Made by a program: the position numbers and the translations under genes | DNA from: Promethearchaeota archaeon | Lineage (GTDB): Archaea; Asgardarchaeota; Lokiarchaeia; Helarchaeales; RDOG01 | Length of the DNA: 28,950 nucleotides | Reading direction: 5' to 3' | NCBI GenBank assembly: GCA_011365055.1 | Contig: RDOG01000032.1 | Coordinates: 1 to 28,950, forward strand | Shown here: positions 8,006 through 16,581 of the stretch, piece after piece | Layout: the number at the start of each line of letters is the position of its first letter | Position numbering within the stretch: the first letter of the stretch is position 1 | Notes under the pieces: model-generated | The model's input: the letters and a program-made list of their open reading frames with translations, nothing else | The model's database searches: none | What the model was told of the DNA's origin: nothing

Positions 8006-8473
8006 TTATTTTAAAAGTTTTTCATGCGCATAAGCTTCTTTAATTTCTCCAAAGAACAGTCTGTGAGAACAAGAGCCAGACTCCGCCGTGTGAATAATTT
8101 TACATTCATAATTTATCCAAGCTTCTTCAATTACACCTACATCTACTGACTTGCCAGGTACTATTGTTAGTCCTGCTTTCTTTACTTTATCTGTATTGCG
8201 CCCAGATGAACCTCCTGCAACAGAAATTGCATTTCTAATCTCAGGTGAAGGAACATTTAATACAAATTCTGGATGCTTGTTTAACAATTCAAACGTGTAC
8301 CTGCTAGGTGCGATGGCAACCACGCATACCGGATCGCCCCACAAGTTCCCAATTGTTCTCCAATCCAAAGCCATGATGTTTGTTTTATCCTTATCTTTTG
8401 AACTCAATATAGAAGTCGTGCTCAGAGCAACGTTAGCTAAATCATGAAAGGGATCAATTGAAATTTTCTTCAT
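8006..8473 (-). CDS. Flavin reductase-like FMN-binding protein
   Basis: This 155-residue protein matches the flavoredoxin / flavin reductase-like split-barrel family. It has the N-terminal substrate/FMN region with NIMALDWRTIGNLWGDPVCV, then an SRYTFELLNKHPEFVLNVP segment typical of the family, a conserved G.SSGR region and a closing strand pair WINYECKIIHT. Such proteins bind FMN and pass electrons from NAD(P)H or ferredoxin. It is shorter than the usual ~180-200 residues, with the C-terminal arm reduced. GGGTGA lies 5 bases before the ATG, supporting the start. It is transcribed divergently from the OB-like gene 60 bases away. Confidence 0.85.
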   Translation of the reverse strand: MKKISIDPFHDLANVALSTTSILSSKDKDKTNIMALDWRTIGNLWGDPVCVVAIAPSRYTFELLNKHPEFVLNVPSPEIRNAISVAGGSSGRNTDKVKKAGLTIVPGKSVDVGVIEEAWINYECKIIHTAESGSCSHRLFFGEIKEAYAHEKLLK

Positions 8474-8533
8474 GTTTTCACCCTATTAAATACATTGTGG
8501 ATAAAAATAAAAGATTGTTTATATGATTGATAT

Positions 8534-8839
8534 ATGATGAAAAACGAAGTTTTGGAATCAGTTTCAAATGAATTAATCGGCAAGGAGATCACTCTTAAGG
8601 GTGAGGTGGCTAATTGCAAAGCAGGTCCTTGCTTGAGTTTGAAAGATGGCAGCATTATATATGTTCAAGAATTAAATGATGAATTAATTGGGAAAAAAAT
8701 TAAACTTAAAGCAACCTTTCTAAGAAAAAAAATAATTCCTGATCCTATGATTGACGAAAATGGTGCTATTAGTACGGGTGCTCATGGAGATCAATTTATT
8801 TTAGAAAATATTAAAGACTTAGTGATATTATCCGAATAA
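8534..8839 (+). CDS. Small OB-like beta protein
   Basis: This is a 101-residue all-beta protein. The order is a strand with IGKEITLKGEVANCKAGPCL, a turn with DGSIIYVQEL, a strand IGKKIKLKATF, then a conserved-looking IPDPMIDENGAISTGAHGDQ loop and a last strand. The GK.I.L.G... pattern repeated twice fits a small OB-fold. Similar short proteins with an IPDP...DENGAISQGA motif occur widely in bacteria and archaea, and their function is unknown to me. There are two adjacent ATG codons (8534 and 8537) and no clear Shine-Dalgarno, so the start is uncertain by one residue. Confidence 0.75.
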   Translation: MMKNEVLESVSNELIGKEITLKGEVANCKAGPCLSLKDGSIIYVQELNDELIGKKIKLKATFLRKKIIPDPMIDENGAISTGAHGDQFILENIKDLVILSE

Positions 8840-9283
8840 AACTGATCAATTAGATATTAAACGACCTAAAAGATATTTTTCATAGAAATATCAGAATTTA
8901 TCTTGATTTAATTTAAAAATTGGAGATATTTTTAGATCTTTTTTTAAAATAAAAGGATTTCTTATGTTTAAAAATCAATTTATTATAAGCATTTTTAATT
9001 TAAAGATTAATTATGTCGTCATTTATCTAAACCAACTATCTTTTACTTCATTTATTAGGTTCAATGATCCTATCGTAGTACACTCAAAAACTAGAGAAAA
9101 TTTACTACAGCCAGTTCTTGATGACGATTTTGAAAGTATGAAAAATCGATCTATTTTATAATTAGAAAATAATTTTTTTTTTGCTCAAGAATCTAGAATT
9201 TAATTCGAGAGTACATAAAAGCCAAAGGACAGATTTGATTTTTGTCGAACCAATGACCAATACCTTTAATTATGCGAATGTAA
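8840..9283. other. AT-rich intergenic region with one doubtful short frame
   Basis: No well-supported gene lies here. A 65-codon frame at 8964-9161 (plus) has AAAGGATTTCTT before its ATG, but its first half is a low-complexity hydrophobic run typical of translated AT-rich DNA, and no family is recognisable. No tRNA-like or repeat structure was seen. Confidence 0.4.
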
Positions 9284-9326
9284 AGAATATATACATTGAA
9301 AAATTCTATTGTTATAGAATTTTCAA
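9284..9326 (+). promoter_or_regulatory. Histone promoter with a 13-bp palindrome at the expected start site
   Basis: An AATATATAC TATA-like box lies at about 9286-9294. Just downstream, TTGAAAAATTCTAT (9296-9309) and ATAGAATTTTCAA (9314-9326) form an inverted repeat with a 4-base centre and one bulged A. The expected transcription start (~25 bases past the TATA box) falls inside the repeat. It could be an operator for a dimeric repressor, or a hairpin in the 5' leader of the histone mRNA, 33 bases before the ATG. Confidence 0.55.
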
Positions 9327-9359
9327 TTCTAATGATGTAAAAAAGATGGGATGATAATT

Positions 9360-9575
9360 ATGGCTAAAAAAAGATATTTTGCTTGGAGTCCAATTCGTGC
9401 CTTAATGGCCGATAACGGTGCAAAAATTGTTTCTAGAGATGCTGTAGCATTTCTGATTACCGTACTACAAGATAAAGCTATTTCACTTACTGAAAGAGCA
9501 AAGACTCTTGCAAAACACTCCAAACGAAAGAAAGTAACCGCAGAGGATGTAAAACTCGCGATTGCAGGCATTTAA
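9360..9575 (+). CDS. Archaeal histone
   Basis: This is a 71-residue single histone fold. Helix 1 contains WSPIRALMADNG, the L1 loop GAKIVSRDA leads into the long central helix, and the L2 loop/helix 3 carries AKHSKRKKVTAEDVKLAI. The usual archaeal AKHAGRKTV is thus AKHSKRKKV, keeping the Arg and Asp of the R-D clamp. It wraps and compacts DNA as dimers or longer stacks. GGGATGAT sits four bases before the ATG at 9360; the ATG at 9351 lies inside that Shine-Dalgarno, so the shorter start is preferred. No C-terminal tail is present; the N-terminal extension is only MAKKRYFAW. It is a single-gene unit with a palindromic promoter upstream and a T10 run downstream. Confidence 0.95.
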   Translation: MAKKRYFAWSPIRALMADNGAKIVSRDAVAFLITVLQDKAISLTERAKTLAKHSKRKKVTAEDVKLAIAGI

Positions 9576-9595
9576 ACTAAATGCTAATCTTCTAA

Positions 9596-9605
9596 TTTTT
9601 TTTTT
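9596..9605 (+). terminator. Poly-T terminator after the histone gene
   Basis: A run of ten T starts 20 bases after the histone stop codon, with further T-rich stretches to 9620. This is typical archaeal poly-T termination. The rest of 9606-9859 is A/T homopolymer-rich with no gene seen. Confidence 0.55.
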
Positions 9606-9834
9606 ATTTTCGAATTTTTAAAACTAAGTAATAAAATACTCGAAAATTCCATTCAATTTTAAAAAAGATTTTCAAATTTTAAAAAAAATATCATAAAAAA
9701 TGCGGCAATTTGGATAATAAAATTTTTTTATTTATTCTTTTTTTTTTCGAATTTCCTATAATTTAAAAACATTATTGATTAAAATAAAAATTTTCAGGTA
9801 TTTTTACTTTAGAAAAAAACGATTGGAAATATAT

Positions 9835-9843
9835 AAAAAAAAA
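9835..9843 (-). terminator. Poly-T terminator after the FAD oxidoreductase gene
   Basis: Nine A on the plus strand read as T9 on the minus strand, 16 bases after the oxidoreductase stop codon at 9860. Confidence 0.45.
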
Positions 9844-9859
9844 TAGAATATGGATTGTT

Positions 9860-11365
9860 TTAAATTGGACTTGTACCAAGAATTTTATCATTTAAAAATT
9901 TGTTTTTTTGTAATACTTCAAATAAATCAAGGGCTGCTCTTGCAGCTGCCTCCGTACCTATACCCCAAGCCGTTTTACCAACATCATATGAAGAGTAATA
10001 CAGTCCTTTGATAGGGGAGATCTGCGAGGGTCTTTTTTCTCCGATTTGATCAATCGATTGCGCAACACCAATTGCTGCCCCATCTTTGCCAAAATGAGCG
10101 TTAAGATAGCTTGTGGAAACAAAATCTTGGAGTACAATGTGATCTTCAATATCCGGAAGGAATTCCTTTAAAGTATTAATGCATGCTTGCGCCCACTTTT
10201 TGTCTCCTTCTTTATCCCAATGAATCATCCTATCAAACGAAGTTGGTGATACTGCATGAATGTTTTGACAGCCAGGAGGTGCCAATGAAGGATCATGATT
10301 ACTGATCGGGACTACGAATAATATTGTTTTCTCCGGCACAGTTAATTCACTTGGCTCTATCTTATCATCTGTTTTCGCTACTGCCGGCATAAAACTTGAC
10401 CGTAAGTCATCCATGTCTATCTGACCGATATAAGTAAGCATTTTTTGATCTGTCATTACTTTATCGACTCCTAATTTGATGCTACAGACCATACCTCCCC
10501 AGGTTAATTCTTTAATCTTTTTCACGTAATCAGAATTGAAGTATTTTTCTCCAACAAGTTTTGATACTGTAGTTTTGATATCTGCATTTACAATGACAAT
10601 GTCTGCTTCTTGAAATTCTTTATCTCTACCAACTTCTACACCTTTTACTACTCCATCCTCAACGATAATTTTATGAACTCTTCCGTCTTTTCCATATATT
10701 ACTTTATTTCCTTTTTCTTGAATGGCGTCACAATATGCTTCAGGAATAGCACCAGTTCCCCCGTATGGATATCCCATAGAATAATGGCGAGAATTATCTG
10801 CAGCACATCGGATATATTCACCTGCAGAACATTCAGCTGGACCCACGCCATGCATGACTCCTGCTTGCATTGAATACATCATTTTTTTCATTGCTTTTTT
10901 TCCTTTGCCAAAATAATTATCCAGAAATTCATTTAAAGGCTCATAATCATACTTTCGAGTTTCTTCTATTGACATGGCTTCCAGATATTGGTTATAAGTA
11001 GGTTTTAAATTTGTAGTATCCTTACTTTCACCCTTTTTCTTTTTTTCAGATACAGTCTTGGACATGTCCATGCCCATAAAGATAATTCTAGGACCAGGAT
11101 TTTTAGTCAAACTCCATTTTATGGGTTTATCGATCCGGTTTAAAATTTCACCTAGAGGACCTTTTTCACCTGTTGAGAAAATATGACAGCCTACATCAAA
11201 TTTCCAATCTCTACCTTGTTCATCTTTTTTTATATAAGACGCACATCTTCCCCCTAATATGGGTGCTTGTTCATATAACGTTACATCGTGATTGGTGTCT
11301 TTTGAAATCAGAGCTCCAACTCCGCTTCCACCAATACCACTACCAACAATAATTATCTTCGTCAT
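9860..11365 (-). CDS. Phytoene desaturase-like FAD-dependent oxidoreductase
   Basis: This 501-residue flavoprotein belongs to the CrtI / NAD(P)-FAD oxidoreductase superfamily. The N-terminus has the Rossmann dinucleotide motif IIIVGSGIGGSGVGALI (GxGxxG at residues 8-13), followed by the acidic strand end LYEQ and GGRCASY. The C-terminal FAD-contacting segment is IKGLYYSSYDVGKTAWGIG, followed by an EAAARAALDLFEVL helix. Length is normal for the family. The substrate may be an isoprenoid chain (such as lipid or carotenoid saturation/desaturation) but cannot be told from sequence, and no carotenoid genes are nearby. GAGGT 9-10 bases before the ATG supports the start. An insert around residues 95-120 is Lys-rich. 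Confidence 0.85.
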   Translation of the reverse strand: MTKIIIVGSGIGGSGVGALISKDTNHDVTLYEQAPILGGRCASYIKKDEQGRDWKFDVGCHIFSTGEKGPLGEILNRIDKPIKWSLTKNPGPRIIFMGMDMSKTVSEKKKKGESKDTTNLKPTYNQYLEAMSIEETRKYDYEPLNEFLDNYFGKGKKAMKKMMYSMQAGVMHGVGPAECSAGEYIRCAADNSRHYSMGYPYGGTGAIPEAYCDAIQEKGNKVIYGKDGRVHKIIVEDGVVKGVEVGRDKEFQEADIVIVNADIKTTVSKLVGEKYFNSDYVKKIKELTWGGMVCSIKLGVDKVMTDQKMLTYIGQIDMDDLRSSFMPAVAKTDDKIEPSELTVPEKTILFVVPISNHDPSLAPPGCQNIHAVSPTSFDRMIHWDKEGDKKWAQACINTLKEFLPDIEDHIVLQDFVSTSYLNAHFGKDGAAIGVAQSIDQIGEKRPSQISPIKGLYYSSYDVGKTAWGIGTEAAARAALDLFEVLQKNKFLNDKILGTSPI

Positions 11366-11454
11366 TGAAATTTTACCTCTTTTTTAAAGTACCAATAAAA
11401 TAAATTAAGTACATTCTAACTAATTTCAAACAAGAAATTTAGATCAATACCTTT

Positions 11455-11479
11455 ATCATTCTATCGAGAATTGAATGAT
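11455..11479. promoter_or_regulatory. Inverted repeat in the divergent intergenic region
   Basis: ATCATTC (11455-11461) and GAATGAT (11473-11479) form 7-bp arms 11 bases apart, about 90 bases upstream of the FAD oxidoreductase start. It could be an operator for that gene. Chance is possible in AT-rich DNA. Confidence 0.25.
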
Positions 11480-11646
11480 TATAGCTATTATAGTCTTTTA
11501 TCTATAGGATTAGCGATTTTTTTTATAGAAATAATTAGATTTTGAGTAAAAATTAGAAAATAGAATAAAATAAAAAAAATTGATTCCACTTAGATTATTA
11601 GAAATAAATTATTTTACATTTCCAAGGAGATTTAGGGGAAAAATAG

Positions 11647-12069
11647 ATGAATTTATGTACATTTCAAAATGGGTGTATGGGATGTTGTAGGTATCGAACA
11701 AAATCAATTAGTAAAATAAAGAAAGCTATTGATATCAAAACTGAAAAATACAAGAAATCTAGAAGCGTGCAAGAATTTAGATCTAGAGCTGAAAAAATAA
11801 GGTTGCAAAACGGAGTTTGCTTAAATTTAATAAAAAAGAATGATAAGATAATCTGCCCATTGCATCCAGATAAAAAAAAAGGAGAAGATTTACGAATTGA
11901 ATATTGTAAAATTAATTATTTTTGCAAGACAGTTAAGGAATTTGTTAAATGGGAAAAAGAAAAATCGATAAATTTTCTCAATTTTTTTAAAAACTCCAAA
12001 TTTGATCCAATAGTTTATAGTTTAAAGATGTTTGATAGAAATTTATTAAGAGAATTTAATAAGGATTAA
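11647..12069 (+). CDS. Cysteine-rich putative metal-binding protein
   Basis: This 140-residue basic protein has eight Cys and one likely His ligand in a regular pattern: C4-x5-C10-x2-C13-C14, then C58-x11-C70-PLH73, then C87-x5-C93. The first group (CTFQNGCMGCC) resembles the Cys cluster of YkgJ-type proteins, and CPLHP is a common metal-binding turn. It may hold zinc or an iron-sulfur cluster. The C-terminal 40 residues are basic and aromatic without motifs. AGGGGAAAAATAG precedes the ATG as a Shine-Dalgarno. It is monocistronic, with 106 bases to the next gene. Function is unknown. Confidence 0.75.
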   Translation: MNLCTFQNGCMGCCRYRTKSISKIKKAIDIKTEKYKKSRSVQEFRSRAEKIRLQNGVCLNLIKKNDKIICPLHPDKKKGEDLRIEYCKINYFCKTVKEFVKWEKEKSINFLNFFKNSKFDPIVYSLKMFDRNLLREFNKD

Positions 12070-12184
12070 CATTATTTGGAAAAAGAAATAATAACCAATA
12101 TTTTTTTAAAGTAGAATAATTTTATATTAAAGAAAGGATCAATCTCAATAGGGAATTTTATCAATAAAAAAAGGGATGATAGAG

Positions 12185-13084
12185 ATGGCAACGAAAATAA
12201 AGAAAGGATTAATGAAATTTATTATTGAATACGTTTTTATATTTGCTACCTTAATATTAGGTCTTGGTATTACGCTTTTAATAATTGGTGCATTTATAAA
12301 TGCAATAAATCCAGTCTTAAATATAATCCTATCCTCGATAGGAGGTAGCTTGATAGGTACAAGTGTTGTCAGTTTCATATTCAAATTTATCGATGAATAT
12401 ACAATGGAAAATCTTGTAGAAGGGATAATTCAACGAACTACAAATACAATATTAAATCAGACAAGTTATCTCATAAGGTCTCTAAAAGTAATTATTGAAA
12501 TGGATGTAAAAGGTAAATCTCTTGATATTAAACGTACAGAAATGATTGAAAACGTTGGAAATACAGTTGTAAAGGGAAGAAAAAGAAGAATGGATATTTA
12601 TGAAGAAGAAAACTTTATTATAAACAAAGTCACGTGCGATGGTATAGATATCACGGAACAAGTTAATAAAAGTATCAGAAAAAAACAAATAATACCAATA
12701 GAAGATACAGAAAAGGACAAAAAACTCACATCGTATGAAAAAGAACCATTAAATAGAATAATATGGTATAATCATTATCCTAATGAACTGGGACCTAATA
12801 GAATCGTAAATTTAATTGAAGAAACGACTTATAGTAATATTCGAATGGACGATAATTCATTTGAACTTATTATGGTACATCCAATTAAAGAATTGGAATT
12901 TGAAGTAATAATTAAAAATGGAAAAATTAATCCAATTGAAAAATTAGCATATGATGAAATTGATCCAGACCAAATACTAGTAGGTTTGCCTTCTCCTATT
13001 AGTCAAGAAAATAAATGGAGCTGGAAATTAAAAGAAGAAGATCTAAAAATATGGTTTACTTATGGTTTCAAATGGACTTCATAA
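12185..13084 (+). CDS. Two-TM membrane protein with cytosolic domain
   Basis: This protein of about 299 residues has two N-terminal membrane spans (roughly residues 12-35 and 45-68, the second Gly/Ser-rich: IGGSLIGTSVVSFIF). A ~230-residue soluble domain follows, predicted mixed alpha/beta and rich in charged residues, with a strand-rich C-terminus ending WFTYGFKWTS. No family is recognised. The frame opens at 12176, but GGGATGAT (12173-12180) is a good Shine-Dalgarno four bases before the ATG at 12185, the same geometry as the histone gene, so 12185 is chosen. The soluble domain is likely cytosolic, with both termini inside. Confidence 0.7.
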   Translation: MATKIKKGLMKFIIEYVFIFATLILGLGITLLIIGAFINAINPVLNIILSSIGGSLIGTSVVSFIFKFIDEYTMENLVEGIIQRTTNTILNQTSYLIRSLKVIIEMDVKGKSLDIKRTEMIENVGNTVVKGRKRRMDIYEEENFIINKVTCDGIDITEQVNKSIRKKQIIPIEDTEKDKKLTSYEKEPLNRIIWYNHYPNELGPNRIVNLIEETTYSNIRMDDNSFELIMVHPIKELEFEVIIKNGKINPIEKLAYDEIDPDQILVGLPSPISQENKWSWKLKEEDLKIWFTYGFKWTS

Positions 13085-13338
13085 GTATTAATATCCACGA
13101 GGCATTTTACTCACCATTATAATAATGCATCTCAAAATACATAAGATTATATCTGTTTGAAAAAAATAATATAACTAAGACAATTTTATTTTTGGTTATA
13201 ATCGGTGGAATTTCAATTATTCAAAAAAATTAAACATCATGCTGTGTTTGAAAGTAACCTAGAAATATAAAGATGAGACCTCACCTGCTTGGAACGTGAC
13301 CTATTTTATCCTCATAATAAAAAAATACAAAATATATT
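13085..13338. other. Convergent intergenic region with a locally GC-richer patch
   Basis: The stretch about 13270-13315 is visibly richer in G and C than its surroundings (GAGACCTCACCTGCTTGGAA, then GTGACC), flanked by a weak ATGAG/CTCAT pair. It could be part of a small RNA or a termination signal. No C/D-box or tRNA pattern was convincing. Confidence 0.2.
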
Positions 13339-13725
13339 CTATTTTTGCGTTAAGTTAAAGTGATTAGTTATTTTAGAAATAGCGAACAAGATAAGTATTC
13401 CTGGTATGAAGATCCAGTTTACGCTGAGCCAACCCATAAATGCTTCGTATCCTAAATTTATAGCAAGCAGGTATAATGCAAGGTCACCTATTGCTAATAA
13501 AAGAAATGAATTTATCCAAGCATGATTTGAATTATGTTCAGATTTTTTATAATTATCTTTTATGAGTGAGACAATTACTTTAAACAATGCATTTTTATTT
13601 GTTTCCTCTGAAAGATCCATTTTATCCATTAATAACCATAATTTGTGTGCATCTGAGCTGAGTTTTGGCATGAAAGCTGTTTGACTTTTAATCCATTCAT
13701 CAATTTTCTTTTTTCTCCATTCCAC
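13339..13725 (-). CDS. Small two-TM membrane protein
   Basis: This is a 128-residue protein. Residues 1-65 are soluble, helical and basic-acidic (MDLSEETNKNALFKVIVSL). Then come two membrane spans, about SFLLLAIGDLALYLLAINL and NWIFIPGILILFAISKI, and a short tail. It starts with GTG: AAGGTGAT ends four bases before the GTG at 13725, whereas the upstream GTG at 13734 is part of the Shine-Dalgarno itself. No family is recognised. The order of a soluble N-domain followed by a TM hairpin is common in Asgard hypothetical membrane proteins. Confidence 0.65.
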   Translation of the reverse strand: MEWRKKKIDEWIKSQTAFMPKLSSDAHKLWLLMDKMDLSEETNKNALFKVIVSLIKDNYKKSEHNSNHAWINSFLLLAIGDLALYLLAINLGYEAFMGWLSVNWIFIPGILILFAISKITNHFNLTQK

Positions 13726-13949
13726 TATTATCACCTTAAATCATTTTAATTATTTATAATTAATTACGATTTGATTTTAAGAATTTTATTTGTTATTAAT
13801 TGTCGAAAAATAAATTGAATATATCTTGTTACTTTCATTCATTTTTCTCGATTTATATGACCTTTAATAAATCTAAGAAGAGACTCTCAAATTATTATTT
13901 TCCAAACCTACTTAAATAATGCAACATTGTACAAAATAAGTGAATTTAT

Positions 13950-15017
13950 ATGAGTGAATTTCTTGAAAACCTAATAGGTTCATGCGTGATAGATCCCGAT
14001 AAAGAATTATCATTATTTTGGACATTATATTGTATAGATTCCGCAGAATTTAATTCTGAACTTGAAGAATTAGAAATATTTGGTGATCTTCAATCTACTA
14101 TTATATCTTCTTTTAAAATGATTGGATTTCCTATTGTAGCATCACAAATAAATATCTTCTCTTTTTATAATTTGGAGGAACAAATTCCCATTCCTCAATC
14201 AATAATGTTTTCATACTACCCAGAGACACCTCATGTTTTCTTTTTTGTTATCTCTTCAAAAATTCCTTCGATAGATAAAATAATGGAATTAACGCGTGAA
14301 TTGCACTTTTCAGTCAAGGATTCCATGAATCTCTATAAAGTGAGTTTAGAAAAGGGAATAATGAACGAAAATTTAAAGGATTTTTTGAAAGACAAAGTTT
14401 TTTTACAGCATTATCCTGCTTACTTGGATTATATCGTCTTTAATACTCCAAGTAATTATATTGATAATTTATTTAACATGAACTTTACTCCAATTAAATT
14501 ATCTTTTGCTCGTAATTCATTTCCAATTTCAAATCCATTAGATCCAACTATAGAAGAAGAAATACATTATGAGAACATTTCAACTAGAAATTTGAGTGAA
14601 TATCCTAAAATTTTACCTGTATTTAATGACTTTGTTGAAATGTTGAGAAAAGTTATAAAAGAAGGCATAATTAAATTTGGAAATTTAGCAGGGAGAGATT
14701 ATCGAAAATTAAGTGTCGATTTTAGTAGCATTGTATTTGAAATTGATAAAAAAAATCAAGGATATTTACTTTATCAAGGTGTTCACGAGCCATTTGGACT
14801 AAGATCTGACAATGTAAAATTGAATTCCTTTTATTGTTTAAGTTATGGCTCAAATGATCCAACAACGCAATTAACTACGGCTATTAACATTAAACGAAGA
14901 TTAAGTAAAGTTTTACAAAAATCCATGAGTATAAATTCCAAAGAAATTCCTCAATTCATTTTAGAAATGCTGAAAAAACAATTTCCTCTTATGAAGTGGG
15001 AAGAAAATGAAAAATGA
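13950..15017 (+). CDS. Uncharacterised protein, first of an overlapping pair
   Basis: This 355-residue soluble protein has no family I recognise. It is alpha/beta: strands rich in F and I (HVFFFVISSKIPSIDKIMEL, followed by a long helix) lie in the first 130 residues and could be a longin/roadblock-like layer. A middle region contains short strands, and a C-terminal helix pair precedes the end. AAGTGA lies 6 bases before the ATG, and a TTAAATA TATA-like element lies at ~13914-13920. The last 11 bases overlap the start of the next gene, so the two products are probably made in fixed ratio and may form a complex. Confidence 0.7.
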   Translation: MSEFLENLIGSCVIDPDKELSLFWTLYCIDSAEFNSELEELEIFGDLQSTIISSFKMIGFPIVASQINIFSFYNLEEQIPIPQSIMFSYYPETPHVFFFVISSKIPSIDKIMELTRELHFSVKDSMNLYKVSLEKGIMNENLKDFLKDKVFLQHYPAYLDYIVFNTPSNYIDNLFNMNFTPIKLSFARNSFPISNPLDPTIEEEIHYENISTRNLSEYPKILPVFNDFVEMLRKVIKEGIIKFGNLAGRDYRKLSVDFSSIVFEIDKKNQGYLLYQGVHEPFGLRSDNVKLNSFYCLSYGSNDPTTQLTTAINIKRRLSKVLQKSMSINSKEIPQFILEMLKKQFPLMKWEENEK

Positions 15018-16551
15018 ATCATGGTTTTTTGAACAAGATTTCTCGAAGAGCTTGTGTGAAATTTTTAATAGAAGAATAAATTCTAAACGAACAAGCAATA
15101 TCTATAAACAATTAACTCCTGATTTCCAAGATCAAATTGCCTTATTAGTTGATGGTTTGGTTGCTCATGGTGTAAATCGAGACCCTGTTGAACTAGCTCG
15201 AGAAATTAAAAATCTTTCTTATAAATTAAGAACAAATCGAATTATTATAGCATATATTTATTTAGTAGGCCCTTTAATTAGAAATGAAATATTAAAAAAT
15301 ATATCTAAAATAGAAGGGTATCCAACAATTGGAGCTTTAAAACTAGATCTCATGTATAAATTATTCATGCCACTATTTCAGATAGTTAATAGTAACATGA
15401 AACTGCTAAATCATGAAGCTATTTCTTTTATAAAAGCTTCCATATTTGAACATCCATTAAATTTAGAGGAATTTGTAGATATCTTTCCTTCATTTCCTGA
15501 TTCTATTGGATTTCTAGAAAGTCAATTTTTAATTAGTAATGAGCCAATTTTCTCTAAAATTCTAAATGCTGAAAAATCGATTCAAATAAAAAATGAGCAA
15601 ACGCTTAGTAAGGTCAAGGAAAAAATTAATCTTATTAATATAATTAAGAACAAACTCGAAAAAAAAGAATTAACCTTAGAAACCGCTATAGATACTCTAA
15701 TTCCAATGCAAAGAGTCCCTACTGGTGGTAATGAAATTGAAAGATTTGTAGGAACTTGTTTCATAAAGAAAACTGAGATGGATGATCTTCAGAAAAAAAG
15801 TTTTAAAAAGACCATAAATGGCATGATTACTAAAACTTATTCAGATTCTGCAGAAAAAATCGTTAAATTAAAAGAGAATCAACCAATCACTTATTTTCAA
15901 GAAATTAATGATAAGTTTGAAGATTATATCTTAGAAGAATCTGAATCTATTTTCTCCAAATTAAAAAAACTTTATGAACAGAATTTAGAAAATTTGGAAA
16001 AAACTTATAAACAAGATAAAAGTGTAGAAGAAATTAACGAGAAAGATTTACGGGAAATGAAAATAAAGGCAATTCCTAAATTTGAAGAAATTAATGAAAT
16101 GATTGAAGAAAAGATTTATCAATTTATCTCTGTAAATTTAATACGTAATTTTGAATTCTATGAATATTTACAAAAAATAGAACAAATGGATTTAAATTCT
16201 TTTAATGAAACAGAATTTATTGAAAATCTTGATCAGTTATTGTATGGACTTTTTTCTAAGTATAGTTTGGATGTAGAGTTTGTTCGATATAACAAAGATC
16301 CAAGTTATTATTTCAAGGAAATTCATGAATTATTTAAACCTTTTCTTGGTAACTTTAATCTATCAGATCATTTAGAATTTGTCTATAAAAACAATTTACA
16401 TAAAAATAGGGCAAATTTAGGTATAGAACTTAGGCGAGATACATTTACGGAACTTGAACTCAAACAAATTCAAAAAATTTCAATTCCAAACCGTCAAGAA
16501 ATCAAAGATATTTTACTTCCTTTAGTAAAAGAGTATTTATCAAAAAAATAA
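15007..16551 (+). CDS. Uncharacterised helical protein, second of an overlapping pair
   Basis: This 514-residue, almost wholly helical protein is rich in Lys, Glu, Ile and Asn. A coiled-coil-like stretch runs through residues ~205-230 and again ~295-345 (LKKLYEQNLENLEKTYKQ). There is no membrane segment, Cys cluster or nucleotide-binding loop. The ATG lies inside the end of the previous gene, with GTGGGAAG just upstream as a weak Shine-Dalgarno, so translation coupling is likely. The gene is followed by 560 bases holding only a broken small gene on the other strand. It may act as a scaffold with the preceding protein. Confidence 0.7.
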   Translation: MKNESWFFEQDFSKSLCEIFNRRINSKRTSNIYKQLTPDFQDQIALLVDGLVAHGVNRDPVELAREIKNLSYKLRTNRIIIAYIYLVGPLIRNEILKNISKIEGYPTIGALKLDLMYKLFMPLFQIVNSNMKLLNHEAISFIKASIFEHPLNLEEFVDIFPSFPDSIGFLESQFLISNEPIFSKILNAEKSIQIKNEQTLSKVKEKINLINIIKNKLEKKELTLETAIDTLIPMQRVPTGGNEIERFVGTCFIKKTEMDDLQKKSFKKTINGMITKTYSDSAEKIVKLKENQPITYFQEINDKFEDYILEESESIFSKLKKLYEQNLENLEKTYKQDKSVEEINEKDLREMKIKAIPKFEEINEMIEEKIYQFISVNLIRNFEFYEYLQKIEQMDLNSFNETEFIENLDQLLYGLFSKYSLDVEFVRYNKDPSYYFKEIHELFKPFLGNFNLSDHLEFVYKNNLHKNRANLGIELRRDTFTELELKQIQKISIPNRQEIKDILLPLVKEYLSKK

Positions 16552-16581
16552 AAAGAAATTTAGATAGTTTTTTCCTAAATC

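Noticed and set aside
8964..9161. 65-codon plus-strand frame as a real gene
   Set aside because: Its low-complexity hydrophobic first half and lack of any recognisable motif make chance likely; noted only under the intergenic entry.
9329..9571. 80-codon minus-strand frame
   Set aside because: It is fully antisense to the histone gene, which has clear family motifs.
13264..13320. Box C/D small RNA or tRNA in a GC-richer patch
   Set aside because: No proper C (RUGAUGA) and D (CUGA) box pair and no T-loop sequence could be found.
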